Source of the DNA: Myrmaecium sp. VS I D KN 1 | Lineage: Eukaryota; Ascomycota; Dothideomycetes; Valsariales; Valsariaceae | Direction of reading: 5' to 3' | NCBI GenBank assembly: GCA_019775845.1 | Contig: JADQAV010000056.1 | Span: 1-64,000, forward strand | DNA: 64,000 nt | Shown here: positions 1 to 10,678 of the stretch, piece after piece | How the letters are laid out: the number at the start of each line of letters is the position of its first letter | How positions within the stretch are numbered: position 1 is the first letter of the stretch | Position numbers and translations under genes: made by a program | The notes under the pieces: generated by a model | What the model saw: the letters and a program-made list of their open reading frames with translations, nothing else | Databases searched by the model: none | Told to the model about the DNA's origin: nothing

Positions 1-30
1 CCCCCAACCACCCCTTCTCTCTCCCATCTA

Positions 31-650
31 CTACTGCGGCGGCAACGTCTCAAACGTCGTCGCGACCTCCTTCTCCCACCGCAAGCGCGCCTTCCCGAAA
101 ATCTCGGCCGCAACCGGCAACTCCGCCCCACGCTCCAGCAGCACGGTCCGGAGCACGATGCTGTCGGGTCCCAGCGCCGTCTGGTGGTGGTACGGGTGCG
201 CGGTGCAGGTCGGGCAGTAGTAGCAGTGGACGGGTTTTCCTGGTGGCCGGGGTTAGTTATGGGGGGGAGGGGGGGAGGGGGGAAGAAGGGGGGGGAAGAA
301 GGGGGCTTTTTACCGGATTCCCCCGTGTACGTGTAGGTCTTCAGGCTCTCGCCGCCTTTGGTGAAGGCCAAGGCGGATTTGGGGATGATTTGGTTGAGGG
401 TGTAGGACCCCCCGGATAAGGCTTTGCAGGTGTTGCAGTGGCTGAGAAGCGATTGCGCGGGTTAGTATGTATGTGTGAGGTGAGGTTGGTGGTGGATGGT
501 TGATGGAGGATGGGTTTTTTTTTTTTTTTTTTATTTTTTTTTCCTCTGGACTACTAGTACTCACCAGAGGATGTGCTTGGCTTGCTCGTCTTCGAGCTTG
601 ACCTCCCAGGTCGTCTGGCCGCAGTGGCATTTGCCGGTGTAGGTTGTCAT
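31..650 (-). CDS. GFA-domain (glutathione-dependent formaldehyde-activating-like) zinc protein
   Basis: Three exons (650-565, 441-314, 239-31) give about 140 residues. The zinc-binding cysteines of the GFA fold are all present: GKCHCGQ near the N-terminus, LCHCNTCKAL formed across the first splice junction, and YYCPTC right after the second. The first junction completes the CHCNTC motif, which supports that intron. The family is named for glutathione-dependent formaldehyde-activating enzyme, but most fungal members are uncharacterised small zinc proteins, so the substrate is unknown. The start is the only ATG in frame ahead of the first Cys motif, and a TATA-like box lies about 140 bp upstream. 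The gene ends 30 bp from the window edge and looks complete. Confidence 0.88.
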
Positions 651-2680
651 TGTCGTTTGTTTAGGGGGGTGTGAATCGAGTGGTATCGAGAGAGATGCAG
701 AGAAGAGGAAACCGAGATTGGAAAAAAAGAAGAAAAGCAGGAGGAAGAGGAAGAAAGAAAGATCACGAGAGCAGAGGAACGGGGAAGCTTTTATAAGGTG
801 CGTGAATAGGTACTGGAGGAGGGGGAAGAAGGTGAGTGAGGAGCTCAGCGGCCCTAAGCTCCACCCCACCACACCCTTAACAACCAGTACACACCACCAT
901 CATTCACCACTTTTAAATACCTAGCAGCCGGGGCTTTGCACAAGCCTTTTCTCTTTCTTCTTTTTTTTGGAATCTGGAATCCCTCGTCGGGAGTGAGTGG
1001 ATTCCTCTGCCGTGGTAAAGGGCCCTGCCACCTGCCTGCCTATGAGGTTTCCCTTGTACCCAACCAATCAACCCTCTGGAACCCCAGTCGTGAACTGTTT
1101 TTACCCCTCTTCTTGTCCCCTCAGCCGCGCGAGCGCGTGCTCCCGTCACCGCGTTCATGCCAGACGGAGGAGAACAGCAGGAAGAATAGGAGCATGGTGA
1201 TGATGACGAAGCATCCCATCGAACGTGCGGTGACAAATCCCAGCCACTCAGCCCAGCCAGTCCGACGGTCTTCGCAAGGGGGAGAAGAGCGGATAAAAAG
1301 CAACAGCTTTCTTTCTCCCCTGCTCCTCCTAGCTGAAAGCTGTCAGATTCACGCCCTGCACCTCGGAAGAAACGGCCAGCCTTTTCCACCTTCCCATCCC
1401 ATCCCATCCCCAATCCCATGCTCCTGCAAGTGAATATCTGCATGTCAAGCTGATGGGGGAAGCATTTCCGGTGGGGGGGAAAGAGAGAAAGACGCGAAAA
1501 AAAAAGTATTTGGAAGCATCGTGCAGCTACCCCTCCCCCGGCCATCATCAGGTCAGGCCAAACAGAAAATGATGACGAAAGGGAACGAGGTAGATCGATG
1601 GAGAGGGAGGGGCACGGCCGCACGGGCTGGGGAGGGGTGTGTGTGTCGGATCGTATGTGGGACCGAGGCTCCTTGGTGGCGTTCTCGAGCTGGTCGGTCT
1701 GTCGATCTGTTTTCTTCGTCCGTGCGGGTTTTCTTGTTGACCTGCTCTAACCGCCTGGATGCTGAGGTGAGGAGTGTCGAGGGTTGTTGCATGTCGTGAA
1801 CGGTAGGACTCCGAGGTGATGGAGAGAGTATGCGTGTATCCATCTGCATCCTGATATTGACAGAAGAAAGATTCAGAACATCTTCTCTGCTGAGAGCGGC
1901 AGTTGTCTCATCCTCTCCTGTTCGGTTCCATCGGTTTAGATCCGAAACGCACCCGAGCTCCTCGTTATCGATCAACAAGTTGGCAGCCAGCAATGCTACT
2001 CCGGAGTACCTCATAGGCATATAGCAGAGTAGAGTCTCCAAGGCGACGGCAAAGCCATACAGTAACAAGCCGGAGGAAGCTCAAAGAAAGCGGTTCGTGG
2101 AAATATCGGCGAGACACCTGTTTAGCTCCCATTGCATGCTGCAAGGTCGGAAGCATCACCGACCAAGAAGCATCGTCGTTGGAAGAGCCGTGCGAAATCG
2201 CGGAGGTAGTAGGTGGCCGTCTGGGAGTATCACGTAGGGGTGTATCGTACGTATGCCGCAGTCCGTCTCATCCAGCAGCGGCGTTCTCGTGTGCTGCGGC
2301 GAGGGGAGCGGAGACCCCTCGAGTCTTCACCGTTCATGACGACAGGCGGAACACCATCGATAAAGATTCGATCTGTCTGAAACGTATGAGCGAGGACTAA
2401 AGTCCTCTTTATATATCTGTTTCCTTCGGCAAGAGCTGCTGCTGCTGCTGCTGAGTCAAGTAAGGTTCTCGTCCATCACGGTACTTATAGTAACTTAGTA
2501 CTACAACTTGTTCCGGTCGAGGCGATCACTATCTAGTACCTTAGGGTAAGATACGAGCCAGCCAGGATCGGTATCAAAACCTTGCGCAGCAATCAGAATA
2601 TGGAAAGTTATAAAATTCTCCAGCTAACTGTCGTTCTGCCGACTCCATGGCATCTCCCGACGCGAATCTCAGCAGCACCC
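651..2680. other. Gene-free stretch, 2.0 kb
   Basis: It lies between the GFA promoter and the 3' end of the amidase. Open frames on both strands have no recognisable domains and are low-complexity or pyrimidine/purine biased. It contains a (GCT)n microsatellite near 2435-2453. Nothing else was seen. Confidence 0.5.
789..796 (-). promoter_or_regulatory. TATA-like box for the GFA gene
   Basis: On the minus strand this reads TTATAAAA, about 140 bp upstream of the ATG at 650. Position and sequence fit a core promoter; no other element was recognised. Confidence 0.4.
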
Positions 2681-4574
2681 TCAATCGACTTCTAGAAGCT
2701 CATACCGATTCCCAGCCTCCGCCAGCGCATCCTCCACCCTCTCCATCACCGCCAGCACCTTCTCCTCCTCCAGCCTTCTTCCAACAACCTGCACACCCAC
2801 CGGCAAACCCTCCATCGCCTTCGCATCATACAGCTTATACGCCCCTCTCGCCACGCCATTCAGCCCCTGCTTCCGCCACTCCTGCCCCATCTCGTCCGTC
2901 ACCCCGTTCACCTTCGTCACCGGCATGACCCCGGCCGTCCAGTCCAGAATGTTGAACAAAAACGTATACCCGCAGCTACTCACCGCATCCTTCATGCCTC
3001 CGTGCGGCGTCGCAGGTGTCGCGTTTGGCACCGTGAGCAGGACGTCCACCGGCCGGCCTAACTTCCCCGTCGCCGGGTCCACGTCTGCCGTCTGCTGGTC
3101 CCACCACTTGAACCATTCGGCCCGCAGGATCTCCCGCTTCGCCACCAGCTTCCACTGCTCCGCCGCCGTCTTGGGTCCGAGCGCGTATAGAAGCTCTGCC
3201 CAAAGGGGATCACGGCGGACGTGCTTGAGCCACAGATAGTGGAGGTACTTGATCGGTTTGGGGAGAGCGCTGTAGAAGGAGATCTGAGCGGCGCCCGGGT
3301 CGTTGGATTCCCCTGTGCGGAAGAAGGACGAAAAGGTGAGGCAGCCGTCGGAGTTGAGAAGGGCGGAGGCGAGGACGAGTGCGTCTGCAGGGCTATAGGG
3401 AGCGGGAGGAGGGGTGAGTTCAATGATCTCATGGCCTTTGGCGGCGAGGGCGGAGGCGGCCATGCTGAGGGCGCGAGCGCAGGCAGGCGTGGGGTCGACG
3501 ACGCCGTCAGAGCGTAAGATGCCGATGCGGAGGGGTTGCGCGGTGGAGTAGTCGGAGTACATGTCATCCCTCCAGGCGAGCGGGTGGACGGAATAGTCAT
3601 ACCGCCAGGGCTTGAACTGGATGAGGGCGCGTGTGAAGTAGGTGAGATCATCCAAAGTGCGGGCCATTGGAGAATAGACGCTGGCAACGCCTTCCTGACC
3701 AGGCATGGAGGTGTTCACGCCGCCCTTGGGCCAACGTCCCGTGCTGCAGCGGAGGCTGTAACACCCGCTGAAATGGGCGGGAACGCGGACGCTGCCTGCA
3801 ACGTCTGAGCCGATGCCGATGCGGGAGCCTCCGCAAGCGAGCAGGGCTGATTCGCCGCCGGTGCTGCCGCCAGGGCTGTACTTGGGGTTGTGAGGGTTGG
3901 TGCAACGGCCCCAGACGTCGTTGGAGCTTTCGAATGAGAGGAGGGTGGTGGGCAGATTGGTCTTGACGAATGGAACCGCGCCTGTGTAAGAGGTCAGTAT
4001 GAGCAACATTGGTTGGTTTCCCAACGGAAGCTTGCCATACCGGCATCTTTCAGCAACTTCACCATGATGCCATCGTCTGCGTAGGGCTTCCCGGTGTTGC
4101 ACGAGTAGCCCACGCTGGCATCGAAGCCTTTCACCACGATAGAGTCCTTCAATGAGACCGGAATACCCGCCAGTGGACCCTTCAGGTTGACCTCTCCTCT
4201 TTCGATCCACTCTTCCGCTTCAGGGAACAGTATCTCCGTCAGGCAGTTCGTCTTCTCCTGGGCCTTGATGGCCGCCTTGCCATATGCCCTCAAGATGTCG
4301 ACGGGACTGGTGACGGTCTTCTGCACATCTTGGACGAGTTCTCCGATTGGCTTTCCTAGGATAGCCCTCTCGGAGGGTGAGAGAGGGTAGAGATAGGGCT
4401 TGGGAAGAGTCGCGATCTTAGAGGCGCGCTCGGACTGCTTGCGCTTGCTATCAGCTTGTTAGCGATCAGCAGTACATTATCGATAAGTAGCCTTGCGGCA
4501 ATGCCATATCAAGAGCAGGAAAGAAGTGGATGAACTTACCAGTCACTGCGATGCTGGAGGTAATCGAGCAGCAT
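2681..4574 (-). CDS. Amidase signature-family hydrolase (acetamidase/FAAH-like)
   Basis: Three exons (4574-4540, 4447-4041, 3981-2681) give about 580 residues, normal for fungal amidases. The amidase-signature Ser-cisSer-Lys triad can be read directly: Lys112 in VSLKDS, cis-Ser187 in PGGSTGGES, and nucleophile Ser211 in GSDVAGSVR. The family hydrolyses carboxamides to acid and ammonia. The substrate (acetamide, fatty amide or other) cannot be told from sequence. No signal peptide or N-terminal membrane helix is seen, so it is probably intracellular. The first exon codes for only 12 residues and is the least certain part; it is supported by a GTAAGT donor and by correct phase into exon 2. It may serve nitrogen scavenging, which is inference. 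Confidence 0.9.
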
Positions 4575-6506
4575 TATGAGAGAAGCTGTAGACGAAGGTG
4601 TTGCAGCTACATAGGTAGGAGAGGGGCACCCGGGGTTTTTGAGGCAGCTCCCGCTCCTGCCTTCTTACCAAGTGCATTCCGAAGCTGGCTGATAAGGCTC
4701 ACATCCGGGGGTACAGCAGTGGGGTAGACCAATGGGCTCTCACTGGAGATGGCGGGGAACATGCCGAATGCCGACGGCAGCCGACTGGAGCCTGAGGTTC
4801 ACGGCTGATAGCACGCATGGACTTGCCGTGTTCGGACAGAGCCGATATCGATAAGAAACACTCCACCTGAAATGAGTTGGAGTGCTTCAAGTTACATACT
4901 ACATACTCTCTATACCTCACGCTTTCGTTCTCCCTGTCACCGCGCATCTGCGTTGCGAACCTCCTGGGTGAAGTCATCGAATGTGGTGGCATACGTCGAC
5001 TGAGGACGTGATTACAATTCCAAGAGTCCTGGACTCTCTGCTTCTCATCGACCCAGCGAGTCCAGGTACGGCGTCGCAGCGGTCATAGAACCCATCTCGT
5101 GCATTGAAATAGGAGAGGTTACAAATGAAGCCCGTAATGCTATCCGTCGAGAGGTCACGCCTGCCTACTAGTTGCTTCCTGACACTGTTCAGTATACGGA
5201 CCAGAGAAGGCACGTTCACAAGAGAAGCGGCATGATCATTGCGAGATCCGCTATCCTGTAGGATTTCGCTCGATGAGACAGTAGCACATACACCCTCGGC
5301 AGCACTTCACAGATGCCTCTCTATGTCGGCCTCGACATCAAGTGATGTGAAAACCTGAAGAGCAGCGTTAACAACGGCGTCTGGTCAGCATCTCCAGACG
5401 TACTCACTATGTTCATACCACGGCGGTTACTGCATGAATCTTGACATGGATGAAGCCCCAGGAATCAGCTCCACAGCTAATTTCAAGCCGTCTACTCGCG
5501 ATGGTTCTCCAGGATGTTTCTGTGAAACGAGCAAAATGATCCACTTCGGGATCTCGTCCACTGAGAGGAGACCAGATGGCGGGAAGACATACCACCAAAG
5601 TCTCACGGCTCGCTGAAGCTTCAGCACAGCCTCCGCCTAGAAACAAGAACTTCGCTTGGAGGTTGGAGCTATAGCCTCCGACAAGAGCTATAGACCGCAA
5701 AAAGAGTAGCTTTCGCGCGCGCCGTCTTCCCCGGGGGTTGGGGAAAGCAGTGAAACGATCTTATGCAAGGATAAATCCTGCAAGACTTAATGTACCGAGC
5801 TTCGATCGTCCAAGGGCTAGAACGGAGCTCTGTCAATGACTCGAGCATGTTCGGTTCAGCAGCTTCAGAAACGTTCAATCTGAAGGGATCGCTTGAATAT
5901 CATTGGGCGCACGGATGCTCGCCAGATAGCCGCCCATGGTGTTGAGCCGAGAAGGCTTAGCGGATCTGGGGAGTGCCACAAGGCTGCCGGCTCCCATTGG
6001 GACCACCGGCGTCTACTGACGAGCGATCGTGAAACTACCAGTAAACACGCCAAAAATGGACTATTATGGGCACTTCGGATGCCTTCTTTATGCTAATTTG
6101 GTTCGCTATGAAGATATGCAAAGACACTCACAGATATATAAGGCAGTAGGAGAAGACCTTCAATTGTTCTTCTCCATCACAACACTCTCTGAACATCTGC
6201 AGGCACACCGTCATTGACGGATTTCCTTTTTTCATTTTTCCCTTATTTCCTATTTCATTTCCCATTCTGTGTCATTCCTAGCTGCGAGGCCCTGCCATTC
6301 CCTTCTAGCAGAGAAATCAGCCAGCAACGCCTTGTTCCCTCATTCACATCTGCCGGCAGATCTCTATCCATTCTTTGCGAAGTCGCCATTCCACTTCTGG
6401 GCCTTTCGCACGCAACACGGTCGTTCTGCTTGTGCTAGGACTATAGTAGCGCTCCCTACGTTCCTCAAGCGGTTTTTATATCGATTTCCTACAACAACCA
6501 GCCACC
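4575..6506. other. Gene-free stretch, 1.9 kb (amidase and MARVEL-gene promoters)
   Basis: The two flanking genes diverge, so this is a shared upstream region. Medium-length open frames at about 4970-5880, mostly minus strand, match no family I know and lack linked splice signals. They may be chance frames or relics. A TATA box for the right-hand gene lies near 6135. The stretch 6214-6500 is pyrimidine-rich and probably its 5' leader. Confidence 0.5.
6135..6143 (+). promoter_or_regulatory. TATA box for the MARVEL-type gene
   Basis: TATATAAGG, about 365 bp upstream of the ATG at 6507, is followed by a pyrimidine-rich stretch typical of a fungal 5' leader. Confidence 0.45.
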
Positions 6507-7184
6507 ATGCCTATCCCGACCTACGGCGCTGCTCCCCTGAGCACGACCTTCCTGGGAGTTCGCATCCTCCAAATCATCAGCATGATCTGTATCGTTGGCA
6601 TGGCCGCCAACTTCATCGACATGATCGTCCGCACCGGCCGCGAACCCCTCAAGGAATTTGTCGGCACCCTCAGCGTCGTATGTTCCAAGCGAACCCTATA
6701 CCTTCCATCATCACACCGCGCTAACCAGGCAAACCAGACATGCATCGCCACACTTTACACTCTCCTCAGCACAGCCTTCTACTGGTCGCACGCCCACCTC
6801 GGACTACTCGTCATGGCCGCCTCCGACGGCCTCCTCCTCATCGCCTTCATCGTCGTCGCCGTCTGCGTCGGCAAACCCATCAGCTACCTGAACTGCTACT
6901 CCATCTCCTCCTCATCATCCTCAGACGACGGCGACGTCACCCTCGCCTCCGCCTACGCCTTCACCACCTCGCTCGCCAACAACCTCAACCAGACCGGCGC
7001 CAACGGCGTGCTCGCCTGGAGCGGCCTCACCAAGAGCAACTGCCTCCTGTCCAAGACGATGTGGGGCCTCAGCATCGCCCTCTGCGTCCTCTTCACCACC
7101 TCCTGCGTCCTCCTCCCCACGCTCTGGATGAAGCAGCGGAAGGCCGAGGCGGGGGGCGCGCCCAAGGCTGTGGCGGAGGCGTGA
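6507..7184 (+). CDS. MARVEL-type four-helix membrane protein
   Basis: Exons 6507-6677 and 6738-7184 give about 205 residues. Four hydrophobic segments are visible: around GVRILQIISMICIVGMAANF, then two in the stretch from CIATLYTLL to IAFIVVAVCVGK, and one at GLSIALCVLFTTSCVLL. The short charged C-terminal tail should face the cytosol. This layout and the conserved CxGKPxSYLxC-like loop match fungal MARVEL-domain proteins, which associate with membrane domains and vesicle trafficking; the exact role is unknown. The 60-bp intron has a GTATGT donor, a GCTAAC branch site and a CAG acceptor. It is a multiple of three and free of stops, so retained transcripts would add 20 residues. The ATG sits in a CCACCATGC context. 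Confidence 0.75.
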   Translation: MPIPTYGAAPLSTTFLGVRILQIISMICIVGMAANFIDMIVRTGREPLKEFVGTLSVVCSKRTLYLPSSHRANQANQTCIATLYTLLSTAFYWSHAHLGLLVMAASDGLLLIAFIVVAVCVGKPISYLNCYSISSSSSSDDGDVTLASAYAFTTSLANNLNQTGANGVLAWSGLTKSNCLLSKTMWGLSIALCVLFTTSCVLLPTLWMKQRKAEAGGAPKAVAEA

Positions 7185-7851
7185 ATCGAGTGGGCGGGGA
7201 TTGCGGTTAATTTCTGAGGTTCCTATCCACACCCCTCTCCTTGGGGTTTCTGACTGGGTGGCTGATTGGGAGGATGTAATGGCATCGAGCAGGCGGGTCA
7301 AGAGTGGAAAATATTGATTGGATGGGCTAAAAAGGATTTATACATGCATGGATGTGACGAACGGGGTTTTCGTTGCAGAAGGGTTTTGGTGGGCTCTTGG
7401 TCTTTCGGTTTGTTTTCTTTTTCTTTTGCATTTGCTTTTCCTGCATCTGTTTCTGGTTCTTTTCCTCGCGTTCTGCATTTGGACTTCCTCCCTTGGGCGG
7501 GAGGACTTAATGTTTGGTTGGCTCATGCAGTGCGGGTTAGACGGCGGAAATTTGATATATATGATCAGCATTTACTATATCGCTTAGAAAGAAAATCGTG
7601 TTCCGGTTGGTCAAGAAATTCAGCAGGCCTATGCTTCGTCCATGCCTTGATACAGCAAGGCACGCTCTACCGTACATATATCAGGTAACACATCGATCTC
7701 AATCAGGAGATAGATGCTTCGGCGTCTTTCGCTTTGCGAAAAAGAATATGATATTAAGGACCAAAGAACAAGAAGGGGATATATTATACAACAACACAAG
7801 ACATGGCCATCCACGGCCAAGGGGCCACGAGCACGCCTTTCCCACCACACC
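7185..7851. other. Convergent 3' region, 0.67 kb
   Basis: Both flanking genes end here. The sequence is T-rich and AT-rich toward 7550-7790, as expected for 3' UTRs and terminators. No gene was seen. Confidence 0.5.
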
Positions 7852-8551
7852 CTACTCCAACGGCGGAAAGTCCCTCACAAAATGCGAGGGACACTCATAG
7901 CCCATTGGATTCTTGTCGAGGTAAAGCTGATGATAATCCTCCGCATCCCACCACTGGCCCGCGGGCACGATCTGGGTGGTGACGGGGGCGTCCTTGTACC
8001 ACTGGCGCTGGACCTTGTCGGTGACCTCGCGGGCGAGGCGCTCCTGACCGATCGAGTGGAAGAAGATGGCGCTGCGGTACTGGGTGCCGACGTCCGGGCC
8101 CTGGGCGTTGGCCGTGGTCGGGTCGTGCATGCGGTAGAAGAACTCGAGTAGCTCGCGGTAGCCGACGAGGGAGGGGTCGTAGGTGATTTGGAGGGCTTCG
8201 GCGTCTGTGTCACGCATGAGCTCGGGAACGTTGCTTACTTGCGCACCTTGGATGGGAGGGGGAGGGAAAGGAGGTCTTACGGCCGGTGTTCCCGCTACAA
8301 ACGTTGCGGTAGGTCGGATGGCTGGTGTCGCCACCGATGTAGCCGACTTTGGCATCCACCAGCCCCTTGCGGTTGCCGAACTTCTTGCGGAAGATGTGCT
8401 CCACGCCCCAGAAGCAGCCTGCGGCGAAGGTCGCCTTTTCCGCGTTGGGTGGGAGTGACTGCGCGCCGCTGCCTTCGGGCACGGCGTGTAGCGCGCTGGT
8501 GGTGAATGGCCGGAAGACCCGGGAGAGGTGGGTGGGGATTGTGAAGGACAT
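7852..8551 (-). CDS. MXR1: Peptide methionine-(S)-S-oxide reductase (MsrA)
   Basis: Exons 8551-8281 and 8204-7852 give about 207 residues. The enzyme reduces methionine-S-sulfoxide in oxidised proteins with electrons from thioredoxin. The catalytic motif [10 protein letters not shown] is clear, with Cys46 as nucleophile. The splice junction rebuilds the conserved [17 protein letters not shown] stretch (GC|C then AC), which fixes the intron. YRSAIFF and [13 protein letters not shown] further support MsrA. The roughly 35-residue N-terminal extension is rich in Arg, Ser and Thr and lacks acids at the start, so a mitochondrial targeting peptide is possible. Starting at a later codon would lose only this extension. 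Confidence 0.95.
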
Positions 8552-10678
8552 GCTGAGGATGAGGAGGAGGTGGACGAGGCTGGGCGAGAGTGACAGTTTC
8601 AACGGAGTAGGTATCAATTTCGTAAAGAAGCGTGGTGGAGCTGGCGCAAAGAAAGATGAAATGTGTGAATGATGAGGAAGAAGCAGGGGAGGGGAGCTTC
8701 TGGGCCCCGCCAAAAGAAAACGGCGGGGTGGAGATCTTATCGGTGGCGTCATTTTGACAGCTCCATCCACTGCACTCAGATCCGACTCCCGACTCCCGAC
8801 AGCCGTCCGCCGACGCCCGAAGTCCAGACCCTTTCCCATCGTTCCTACAGCCTCGTGTCTGTTGTTCGACATTGTCCCTTGTTCTCTCTTGGTTCTATTA
8901 TTGCAACTCGGGCCTCGGACTGGACGACACTTTTCACCCACTGAGATACAAGAATCTCATCCTGTCATCCTTTTGCGAGCTCTCGAATATAGTTTGAGTG
9001 CCTCAGGATTTCATACCATTATCTATTTTCTACAATATCTATCCTTTCAAGGTGATCCATAATGTCGCGGTATTAGCTTGAACTCGAGCATCCTCTTCTT
9101 CGCCGGATTCTCGTGGTTACCAATCTCTCCAGCATGTTCAACTTAAACCCTAGCTTCGATAGCCATGACCTTTCCTCAAATCATGAATATTGACCTCACG
9201 ATATTGTCCCATCAAACCTCTCCTTCTGTCCGTTCATATAATTCTCGTCTATCCATGGCCTCTGTGTTGCTTCTCTTCCCATGTCGAGAGAACGCTGTTA
9301 TGAGAATCTCATCTCTCTTTCTCCGCTGGTTCTTACAATCTAGGCGTAATCGATATATCCTCTTTCGGAGGACCACCACCTTTACATGTAATCTACTCTT
9401 GGTTGTTTACCATAGACTTTGTGTAAAGGTGTCGAAACATTGTTTTCAAGATGGCCTTTCCGGTTGTTATCATGCGGCGCATCGTCGAGTGGCATAATCC
9501 AGGCTTCTCTGTAGGTTTTGGCAAAGCTGTCTAAGAGCTCAGTAGGTATCTAATTGGCTTCCTCATCTGGTGACTCGGGGCTATCGTAGTCTGCCTGTTG
9601 TGTTAGAAGCCTCTGTTTGCCTAACATCATCATGTTTCAGTTCGCGTACAACAGAGAAACAAACACACTCAAGTCAACCGACCATCTGACGCAAGACCTC
9701 ACCCGCCTGTGAGGGATGAGAAGGGGAAAATCGAAAGACATCACATCACATTGAATCATTGCACTTCATCATTGAGGAATTTTGAATTCTTGTATTGCAT
9801 TGCATCGTGGTTCATGTACCCATTACACTCTATCTCACAATGAGGAAGAGCTGTGAAATCGACGCCACTCTGTCGTAGCGTGTGTTAAGGGTTAGGCTTT
9901 CCATTTTAACCACCTTTCCTTCCCTTTATGTGCTTATCCGCTTGTGTTTCTTCTCCTCAAGAGCGAGACGGAGACCCAGAAACAAAGAGCGAGTGAAAGA
10001 GAAGGCAAAGGAAAAGGAAAGTATAGAAGAAAGGGAACCCGTCCGATAGCCCCATCCCAGGCCCGAACTCGCCACCATTCTAGGAGAAACCCGATGCGCC
10101 TGTGTGACCGAGGTGTCTCCATTTGGAAATTGCCCTCTGAGGGAAAAGAAAAAGACAAAAGGAAAAAGAAAGCAAGGGGAGACGAGCAGGCTGATAGTAG
10201 TAGAGAGGGAGAAGGAGGGGAAATGAATCACAGATCCAACCGTCCTGTTCTTCTCTACCGAGCACAATAGGATATTCCCTTTGTGTGCACTTCTGATTTC
10301 TCATGAATCGGCCTATGCCACATAGTGACGGCGGCACAAGAGGAAATCGGAAGAGAAGCCGCTCGTTCCTTGCAGTGAAGAGAAGTGAAGTGAGAAGCAA
10401 GAAAAAACAAAAGAGCAAGCTGCCGCCAGACCTCATTTCCGTCGATGCAGGATTTTTGTCCCTTTCTTTGGGTGCCGTTTTTCATGCTGGGGGAAGGAGA
10501 GTGAAAAAAGAAAAGGAGGTTCCGGGTGGTATGCTGCACCTGCAACCGGAAACGAAATCGTCTTCATGTCGACAAATCTGGGATATCTTGACACTTGAAG
10601 GAAAAAGAAAGGAAATGGGAAAGGAAAGATCAGCCATCCGTCTCCAGAGCTTCTGTCACGGCTATGAGGGTAGACCGC
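8552..10678. other. Gene-free stretch, 2.1 kb
   Basis: It holds the MsrA promoter on its left and the 3' flank of the LPMO-like gene on its right. A purine-rich block at about 9945-10220 creates long but compositionally biased open frames with no domain. No RNA gene or repeat was recognised. Confidence 0.5.

Noticed and set aside
4970-5880. Several medium open frames that might be a decayed gene
   Set aside because: No recognisable family, no linked exons and no long conserved stretch; could be chance.
6214-6438. Upstream open frame in the MARVEL-gene leader
   Set aside because: It opens with TTG, not ATG, and its Phe/Ser-rich product comes from pyrimidine bias.
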